Positions 5,097-9,577 of a stretch of DNA of 9,577 nt are shown here, one piece after another (within the stretch, counting starts at the first letter, position 1; every line of letters begins with the position of its first letter). Source of the DNA: B2-G16 sp964528085. Lineage in GTDB: Bacteria; Bipolaricaulota; Bipolaricaulia; UBA7950; UBA9294. Where the stretch lies: assembly GCA_964528085.1 (NCBI GenBank), contig CAZGRE010000046.1:1-9577 (forward strand), read 5' to 3'. Below the pieces are notes generated by a model. That model made no database searches and was not told the origin of the DNA. It saw only the letters and a program-made list of their open reading frames with translations. The position numbers and the translations under genes are program-made.

Positions 5097-6425
5097 AGGC
5101 CCCTCCCCCGCGACTATCCGATAGCCGGGAAGACCCTCTTTGTCGCGGGCGACCGCGGCAGCGGCATCGATGACGTGCTCGAAATGGACCCGCGTGTAGG
5201 TCCTCCGCGGGATGGCGAGCCTGACGAGCTCGAGCCGGGGGAAGTGCTCGTTCCCCTCCTCATCGACGGTGGCGAACATGACGCTCCCGACCTCGACCCC
5301 GCGGATCCCCCCCTCGAGGTAGAGGGCGTTCGCCAGGGAGAGGGCGGGAAACTCGCGCTGGGGAAAGCCGGGGAGGAGCTCGAGGGCATCGATGTAGACG
5401 GCGTGCCCTCCGATCGGCTCGACGATCGGGATCCCCGCTTCCTTCAGCCCCTCGCCGAGGAACCGCGTCTCGGCTATCCGATCGGCGAGGTAGGCGGGGT
5501 CGAGCCCCTCGTACAGCCCGACGGCGATCGCCTCGAGATCCCTACCGGCGAGGCCGCCGTAGGTCGGGAAGCCCTCCATCAGGATCAGCCGCTCCCTCGC
5601 GGCCGAATAAAGGGCGGGGTCGTTCATCGCCAGTATCCCGCCGATATTGACGATGGCGTCCTTCTTCGCGCTTAAGAGCATCCCGTCGGCGAGGGAGAAG
5701 ATCTCCCGCGCTATCTCGATCGGGGGCTTGTCGGCGTAGCCGTCCTCGCGCTCGCGGATGAAGTAGGCGTTCTCGGCGTAGCGGGCGGCGTCGATGAAGA
5801 ACGGGATCCCATGCTCATGGCAGATCCGGCTCACCTCCCGCAGGTTGGCGAGCGATACCGGCTGTCCCCCGCCGCTGTTGTTCGTTATCGTCATCAGAAC
5901 GAGGGGGATCCGCTCCCTTCCGACATCTTGGATCAGCCGGGAGAGCCTCTCCGTATCCATGTTCCCCTTGAACGGATGGTCCGCCCTGACGTCGTAGGCG
6001 ACGTCGCAGGCGAGGTCGACCGGCTCGCCTCCGTTGGCGATGACGTTCGCCCGCGTCGTGTCGAAGTGCATGTTGTTCGGGACGACGTCACCCGGCTTGA
6101 CCGCGGCCGAGAAGAGGACGTTCTCCGCCGCCCGCCCCTGATGGGTGGGGAGGACGTAGGAGAACCCGAAGATGTCGTCGACCGCCTCGCGGAAGCGCGC
6201 GTAGCTGCGGCTCCCGGCGTAGGATTCGTCCCCCTGCATGATCGCCGCCCATTGCGCCTGGCTCATCGCACCGGTCCCGGAATCGGTGAGAAGGTCGATG
6301 TACACATCGGCGGCGCGGAGGTTGAACACGTTGTATCCGGCCTCCCTCAGCCTCTCCTTCCGCTCGTCGCGCGTGAGGACCGCGATCGGCTCGACGACCT
6401 TGATCCGATAGGGCTTGTAGACCAC
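5055..6425 (-). CDS. tnaA: Tryptophanase (tryptophan indole-lyase) of the tyrosine phenol-lyase/tryptophanase family
   Basis: This PLP enzyme of fold type I would split L-tryptophan into indole, pyruvate and ammonia. It is 456 residues long and aligns with Citrobacter tyrosine phenol-lyase (456 residues) with a constant offset of two. Visible: YIDLLTDSGTGAMS (42-55), DESYAGSRSY (66-75), PTHQGRAAEN (93-102), TNNSGGGQPVS (181-191), FIDAARYAENAYFI (210-223) with Asp212 and Arg215, the PLP lysine Lys255 in SAKKDA, and EGFPTYGGLAGRD (284-296). Three positions that separate the two activities are tryptophanase-like: Asp122 (Thr124 in the phenol-lyase), Val379 (Arg381) and His446 (Phe448). I chose the GTG at 6425, preceded by GAGAGGGGGA; the open frame continues far upstream across the divergent gene and has no family similarity there. 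No tnaC-like leader peptide was seen. Confidence 0.9.
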   Translation of the reverse strand: MVYKPYRIKVVEPIAVLTRDERKERLREAGYNVFNLRAADVYIDLLTDSGTGAMSQAQWAAIMQGDESYAGSRSYARFREAVDDIFGFSYVLPTHQGRAAENVLFSAAVKPGDVVPNNMHFDTTRANVIANGGEPVDLACDVAYDVRADHPFKGNMDTERLSRLIQDVGRERIPLVLMTITNNSGGGQPVSLANLREVSRICHEHGIPFFIDAARYAENAYFIREREDGYADKPPIEIAREIFSLADGMLLSAKKDAIVNIGGILAMNDPALYSAARERLILMEGFPTYGGLAGRDLEAIAVGLYEGLDPAYLADRIAETRFLGEGLKEAGIPIVEPIGGHAVYIDALELLPGFPQREFPALSLANALYLEGGIRGVEVGSVMFATVDEEGNEHFPRLELVRLAIPRRTYTRVHFEHVIDAAAAVARDKEGLPGYRIVAGEGPLRHFIARFEPITG

Positions 6426-6488
6426 CTCGAGTTCCCCCTCTCCGCGTGCGTTCTGATACGGGTTGCATACCGATCGCTCGCGTACGAT

Positions 6489-6494
6489 ATGATA
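6489..6494 (-). promoter_or_regulatory. Possible -10 box for the tryptophanase gene
   Basis: On the minus strand TATCAT matches the -10 consensus at five of six positions and lies 64 bases before the GTG start, giving a leader of roughly 57 bases. No good -35 hexamer is found at 16 to 18 bases, so an activator or another sigma factor may be used. Just upstream, between this box and the divergent plus-strand promoter, lies the perfect ten-base palindrome CTCGATCGAG (6509-6518) and two copies of GATCGAGG (6498-6505 and 6512-6519), possible operator sequences. Confidence 0.3.
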
Positions 6495-6524
6495 GATGAT
6501 CGAGGCTTCTCGATCGAGGACGGG

Positions 6525-6576
6525 TTGACCGCCAATCGGCCTTACCCGTACATTAGGGGAAAGGGGGCGGAAGGAG
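6525..6576 (+). promoter_or_regulatory. Promoter and ribosome binding site of the HEAT-repeat gene
   Basis: TTGACC (6525-6530, five of six) and TACATT (6549-6554, four of six) are separated by 18 bases. Transcription would start near 6561, giving a leader of about 20 bases with AAGGAG at 6571-6576, four bases before the ATG at 6581. It is back-to-back with the tryptophanase promoter region. Confidence 0.5.
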
Positions 6577-6580
6577 CCGG

Positions 6581-7426
6581 ATGCGCGATAAGATCGACCG
6601 AGCCATCGCCGAGGGGAAGCACGAATCGATCGGCCGGCTCCTCGCCGGAGCCCACACGCCCGAGCATCGGTACGCAGCCCGGAGGATCGCCGAGGCCGGA
6701 GCCTCCCTGGAGGCGGCCCTCGCTGTGGCCGAGTCCCTGGCCGGTCAGAAGGAATCGGCGGCGCGTCAGGTCGCCTGCCAGCTCGTCCCCGAGGTCTACT
6801 CATCCTCCCCTGATCGGGCGGCCTCCCTCCTTCGCACCCTCGCCGATGACGGCGAATGGACGGTCCGCGACGCCGCCGGCGAGGTCTGCGGAAGGCTCCT
6901 GCGGGACGACTTCTCGCGGATGCTCGATGAGCTCTATGAGTGGAGGAAGGATCGATCGGTGAACGTGAGGCGGGCCGTCGCCGTCGCCGCCGGTCGGGCC
7001 GCATCGGCCGAGCATCCGGAGTGGGCCGAGCCGCTCCTCAAGCTGATCGAACCCCTCCTCTCCGACCGTGACAAGAACCTCCGCCGGACCCTCGCCGCCT
7101 CCACGATCGGAACATCCCTCCTCGGGTCCTACCCGATCATGGCGTTCGAGTACATCATCAAGTGGTCGACGTCGAGCGATCCGCAGGTCCTGTGGAACGT
7201 GGCGACGGCCCTCTCCACCCCGACAGCGGCCGGGTTGGTGAAGAAGGCGCTGATCATCCTGCGGAAGCTATCGCTCGACGAACGGCGCTACGTCTGGCGC
7301 GCAGCGGCGGCGGCGATGTGGCGGCTCGGCCGGAAGCGGCCGGAGATCGTCCGGCCGGAGCTCGCCCGCTGGCTCGAGGACGAGCGGCGGATCGAGGTGG
7401 CGCGTGAGGCGCTGAAGCACATATGA
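6581..7426 (+). CDS. HEAT-repeat protein, possibly DNA-alkylation-repair (AlkC/AlkD)-like
   Basis: This 281-residue all-helical protein is built of short antiparallel helix pairs typical of HEAT repeats. Repeat-like segments are HRYAARRIAEAGASLEAAL (29-47), EWTVRDAAGEVCGRLL (92-107), SVNVRRAVAVAAGRAAS (126-142), DKNLRRTLAASTIGTSLL (164-181), DPQVLWNVATALST (200-213) and RRYVWRAAAAAMWRLG (235-250). The recurring W..VR..A / VRRA pattern, with tryptophans at 93, 121, 195, 205 and 239, resembles the AlkC/AlkD base-excision glycosylase group, where aromatic residues and an Asp line a DNA-facing concave surface. I cannot point to the catalytic Asp with confidence (Asp97 is a candidate), so the function stays open; a protein-binding scaffold is the alternative. 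No signal peptide or membrane helix is seen. It is divergent from the tryptophanase gene and is followed 21 bases later by the SDR gene. Confidence 0.75.
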   Translation: MRDKIDRAIAEGKHESIGRLLAGAHTPEHRYAARRIAEAGASLEAALAVAESLAGQKESAARQVACQLVPEVYSSSPDRAASLLRTLADDGEWTVRDAAGEVCGRLLRDDFSRMLDELYEWRKDRSVNVRRAVAVAAGRAASAEHPEWAEPLLKLIEPLLSDRDKNLRRTLAASTIGTSLLGSYPIMAFEYIIKWSTSSDPQVLWNVATALSTPTAAGLVKKALIILRKLSLDERRYVWRAAAAAMWRLGRKRPEIVRPELARWLEDERRIEVAREALKHI

Positions 7427-7429
7427 CCA

Positions 7430-7446
7430 GCCCGGTATAATCGGGC
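7430..7446 (+). promoter_or_regulatory. Leaderless promoter: TATAAT box inside an inverted repeat
   Basis: A perfect -10 hexamer TATAAT lies at 7436-7441, with only six bases before the ATG at 7448, so transcription would start at or next to the A of the start codon. There is no Shine-Dalgarno sequence in front of this ATG. The box is flanked by GCCCG (7430-7434) and CGGGC (7442-7446), a five-base inverted repeat centred on it, which could be an operator. The -35 is poor (CTGAAG at 18 bases, three of six). Confidence 0.6.
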
Positions 7447-7447
7447 C

Positions 7448-8197
7448 ATGAACAGAGAGTCGACCATTCCAGGCGCCATCGTCACCGGGAGTTCACGCGG
7501 GATAGGAGCAGCGATCGCAAGGAGGCTCGCCTCCGCCGGCTACGGCGTGGCGATCAACTACGTGAAAAGCGCCGACCGCGCCGAGGCTCTAGCGGAGGAG
7601 ATAAGGGATTCCGGAGGGCGGGCGATCACCGTCCGCGCCGACGTCTCCGACTACGGGGAGGTGGCCCGCCTCGTCGAACAGGCGGCGTCCGCGTTCGGTG
7701 GGATCAGGGTCGTCGTCAACAACGCCGGCTACTCCCAACATCGGTCGATCGAGGAGATGACGATCGGCGACTGGAACCGCGCGATCGCGATCAACCTGTC
7801 GGCAGCCATGTTCACGGTTAAGGCATCCCTCCCCCATCTCCGCCGCCAGCCGTGGGGGAGGATAATAAACATCTGCAGCCTGCGGGCGATGACCGGATCG
7901 GATCACGGAGCCCACTACGCCGCGGCGAAATCCGGGCTGATCGGCCTGACCAAGTCCCTCGCCCGCGAACTCGCACCGCGGATCACGGTGAACGCGGTCT
8001 CTCCCGGGTATACGCGAACCGACATGACGGCGCGGACCCTCGCCGAGAAGGGGGAGGAGATCTACGCCTCGATCCCAGCCGGGCGGGCGGCCGAGCCGGA
8101 CGAGATCGCAGCCCTCGTCGCGTTCCTCGCCTCGGAGGATGCGGCCTACATCACCGGCGAGACGATAAACGCAAACGGAGGGATCTACATGCGATGA
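7448..8197 (+). CDS. SDR family NAD(P)-dependent oxidoreductase (FabG-like)
   Basis: This is a classical short-chain dehydrogenase/reductase of 249 residues, the usual length. The Rossmann glycine motif is TGSSRGIG (13-20), followed by DVSD (65-68), NNAG (91-94), the catalytic Asn116 in AINLS, Ser144, Tyr157 and Lys161 (HYAAAKSG), and SPGYTRTDM (185-193). The end NANGGIYM is typical of FabG-like members (usually DGG). The residues after the second strand (NYVKSADRAE) fit NADPH use. Candidate reactions are 3-oxoacyl-ACP reduction or reduction of another ketone or alcohol; without fatty-acid genes beside it I would not call it fabG. The ATG at 7448 has no ribosome binding site but a perfect -10 box just upstream, so it is probably translated from a leaderless mRNA. 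Its stop overlaps the acetyltransferase start (ATGA). Confidence 0.93.
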   Translation: MNRESTIPGAIVTGSSRGIGAAIARRLASAGYGVAINYVKSADRAEALAEEIRDSGGRAITVRADVSDYGEVARLVEQAASAFGGIRVVVNNAGYSQHRSIEEMTIGDWNRAIAINLSAAMFTVKASLPHLRRQPWGRIINICSLRAMTGSDHGAHYAAAKSGLIGLTKSLARELAPRITVNAVSPGYTRTDMTARTLAEKGEEIYASIPAGRAAEPDEIAALVAFLASEDAAYITGETINANGGIYMR

Positions 8198-9432
8198 TCC
8201 AGGATGCTGCCGTGAGACGGTGCGAACCGGATAGGGATAAAGAGGCGATCCTCCGGATCTGGCGTGAGATCGGCTGGCTCGGGGAAGGAAAAAGGGACGA
8301 GGAGGCGCTCGCCCTCTTCTTGAAGGGGAGCACCGGTTGGGTAGGGGAGCTTTCAGGGAGCGTGGAGTCGCTCGTCGTCACGATGCCGGGGACCCTCCGC
8401 TACCTGGACGAGGATATCCCGTTCTCCGGAATCGCCGGGGTTACGACGAGCCGGGTCGCCCGCCGGCGGGGATTGGCGAGTAGGCTCGTCGCCGCCGCCA
8501 TCGCCCATGAAGCAGCAGGAGGGACGAAGGTCTGCGGGCTCGGGATGTTCGAGCAGGGGTTCTACGACCGGTTCGGATTCGGGACCGGCCCGTACGAGGT
8601 ATCCCTGACGTTCGACCCAGCCTCCCTCGAGATCCCCGTCAAGCCGCGGGTCCCAAAGAGGCTCACCCCCGATGACTGGGAGGCCGTGCACGCCTCCCGC
8701 CTCGGCCGCCTTCGCCAGCACGGATCGGTCAGCTTGAATCCGCCGGAGGCGACACACGGGGAGATGCTCGCGACCAAGAACGGGTTCGGATTCGGCTACT
8801 TCGACGAACGAGGGAATCTGACCCATCACCTGTGGTGCTCGGCCAGGGACGTCGAATCCGGGCCGTACTACGTCCGCTGGCTAGCCTACCACGACCGCGA
8901 CGAGCTGTTCGAACTCCTCGGGGTGATCCGCGACCTCGGGGACCAGGTTGCATCCGTCCGGATACACGAGCCCCCGGAGATTCAACTCCAGGACCTGATC
9001 CAAAGGCCGTTCCGGCTCCGCCAGCTGACGCGACGCTCGGAGCATGAGAGCAGAACGAGCGCGACCGCCTACTGGCAGATGAGGATCCTCGATCTCGGAG
9101 GATGCCTCGAGATGACCCGCCTCCGCGAGGAGGTGAGGTTCAACCTCTCCCTCACCGACCCGATCGAGCGGTTCCTCGAGGAAGGGGGCTGGCACGGGAT
9201 CTCCGGGGAGTACGCGGTCACCCTCGGGCCGGAGTCCAGTGCAAAGCCGGGGAAGACGGCGGGCCTCCCCGAGCTTGCCGCCTCGGTCGGCGCATTCTCC
9301 CGGATGTGGCTCGGGGTCAGACCGGCGTCGAGCCTGGCATGGACGGACGATCTCTCCGGGCCTGCGGAGCTCCTCGCCCGGCTCGATCGCGTCCTCTCCC
9401 TCCCGCGGCCGTCGTGCGATTGGGACTTTTGA
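8194..9432 (+). CDS. eis: Eis-like GNAT family N-acetyltransferase
   Basis: This 412-residue protein has the length and layout of Eis enzymes (Mycobacterium Eis, about 400): two fused GNAT folds and a C-terminal SCP2-like domain. The acetyl-CoA-binding loop is VTTSRVARRRGLASRLV (83-99). It is followed by GMFEQGFYDRFGFG (117-130), where Tyr124 corresponds to the general-acid Tyr126 of Mycobacterium tuberculosis Eis. The last residue is Phe412; in that Eis the terminal Phe carboxylate acts as general base, so the unusual C-terminal end is kept. Family members acetylate amines, including aminoglycosides and protein lysines, and form hexamers; the natural substrate here is unknown. The ATG at 8194 overlaps the SDR stop and has GGAGGG about 11 bases upstream, so the pair is co-translated. 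I see no terminator after the TGA. Confidence 0.9.
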   Translation: MIQDAAVRRCEPDRDKEAILRIWREIGWLGEGKRDEEALALFLKGSTGWVGELSGSVESLVVTMPGTLRYLDEDIPFSGIAGVTTSRVARRRGLASRLVAAAIAHEAAGGTKVCGLGMFEQGFYDRFGFGTGPYEVSLTFDPASLEIPVKPRVPKRLTPDDWEAVHASRLGRLRQHGSVSLNPPEATHGEMLATKNGFGFGYFDERGNLTHHLWCSARDVESGPYYVRWLAYHDRDELFELLGVIRDLGDQVASVRIHEPPEIQLQDLIQRPFRLRQLTRRSEHESRTSATAYWQMRILDLGGCLEMTRLREEVRFNLSLTDPIERFLEEGGWHGISGEYAVTLGPESSAKPGKTAGLPELAASVGAFSRMWLGVRPASSLAWTDDLSGPAELLARLDRVLSLPRPSCDWDF

Positions 9433-9442
9433 GGGGAGGCTG

Positions 9443-9475
9443 TGCTACAATAAACCGACTCAAAGAACAAGGGGG
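9443..9475 (+). promoter_or_regulatory. Extended -10 promoter and ribosome binding site of the last gene
   Basis: TG-C-TACAAT (9443-9451) is an extended -10 element, with the hexamer matching at five of six positions; no good -35 is found 17 or 18 bases upstream, as is common for extended -10 promoters. It starts 11 bases after the acetyltransferase stop. The leader of roughly 23 bases contains a purine-rich GGGGGT (9471-9476) before the ATG at 9481. Confidence 0.5.
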
Positions 9476-9480
9476 TAGGG

Positions 9481-9577
9481 ATGAGGCTATTGCGTGGGTT
9501 GATAACAGGTGGTGGTGTCGGCGCGTTCTTCCTGTTCAGCTATATAATCGAGCTTCTCTGGAACGGGATCGTCGTCG
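9481..9577 (+). CDS. N-terminal part of a putative membrane protein (cut by window edge)
   Basis: Thirty-two residues are visible, starting MRLLRGLITGGGVGAFFLFS and continuing YIIELLWNGIVV. Two basic residues are followed by a glycine-rich hydrophobic stretch, consistent with a first membrane helix with its N-terminus inside, or less likely a signal sequence. The frame stays open to the window edge. I do not recognise the family. The start is supported by the promoter-like element and purine-rich ribosome binding site just upstream. Confidence 0.55.
   Translation, partial: MRLLRGLITGGGVGAFFLFSYIIELLWNGIVV

Noticed and set aside
5811..6962. 383-codon open frame on the plus strand, antisense to tryptophanase
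   Set aside because: High G+C leaves few stop codons in antisense frames; the translation has no motif and low-complexity charged composition.
6426..7004. N-terminal extension of the tryptophanase reading frame by about 190 codons
   Set aside because: The extension is antisense to the HEAT-repeat gene, is Arg/Pro/Ser-rich as expected of a GC-rich shadow frame, and has no family similarity; the GTG at 6425 has a ribosome binding site and gives the family length.
7852..8193. Upstream extension of the acetyltransferase frame into the SDR gene
   Set aside because: The sequence is a frame-shifted shadow of the SDR catalytic region; the ATG at 8194 gives an ATGA junction and the expected Eis length.

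Overview
The window is GC-rich bacterial DNA (by eye about 65% G+C, with strong C/G preference at third codon positions). It is almost entirely coding: ten complete genes, one gene cut at each end, and very short or overlapping gene junctions. The gene set (lipoylation genes, a tryptophanase/tyrosine phenol-lyase family enzyme, an Eis-type acetyltransferase, DUF501, YchF, a TsaC-type protein) does not fix the taxon. A little-studied free-living lineage such as Bipolaricaulota/Acetothermia or a deep-branching Gram-positive is possible, but this is a guess. No rRNA, tRNA, transposon, CRISPR array, phage gene or convincing rho-independent terminator was seen.

Layout. (1) 1-158, minus: start of a class III adenylate/guanylate cyclase, with its own promoter-like sequence at 195-224. 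(2) 243-3299, minus: a tight five-gene lipoylation operon, read from 3299 leftward: an 80-residue stand-alone lipoyl carrier domain, lipB, lipA, a lipoate-protein ligase catalytic domain, and a DUF501 protein. All four junctions overlap (by 32, 14, 4 and 19 bases). (3) 3397-5096, plus: ychF and a tsaC-type gene, joined by an ATGA overlap, behind a good promoter at 3348-3376. (4) 5055-6425, minus: a 456-residue tryptophanase-family gene whose 3' end overlaps the tsaC-type gene by 42 bases. (5) 6581-7426, plus: a HEAT-repeat protein divergent from the tryptophanase gene. (6) 7448-9432, plus: an SDR oxidoreductase whose -10 box lies only 6 bases before its ATG (a leaderless arrangement), coupled by ATGA to an Eis-like acetyltransferase. 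(7) From 9481, plus: the N-terminus of a small membrane protein behind an extended -10 promoter.

How the genes work together. The lipoylation operon encodes octanoyl transfer (LipB), sulfur insertion (LipA), a second attachment or scavenging enzyme (LplA-like) and a carrier to be modified, so it looks like a nearly self-contained lipoylation module. The other units are housekeeping (ychF, tsaC-type), amino-acid catabolism (tryptophanase) and a small accessory pair (SDR plus acetyltransferase). I did not find a clearly new defence or mobile system. The points most worth following up are the lipoyl-carrier cassette with a one-domain ligase, the leaderless SDR promoter inside an inverted repeat, the tryptophanase specificity residues in a protein of tyrosine phenol-lyase length, and a strong excess of the palindrome CGATCG.
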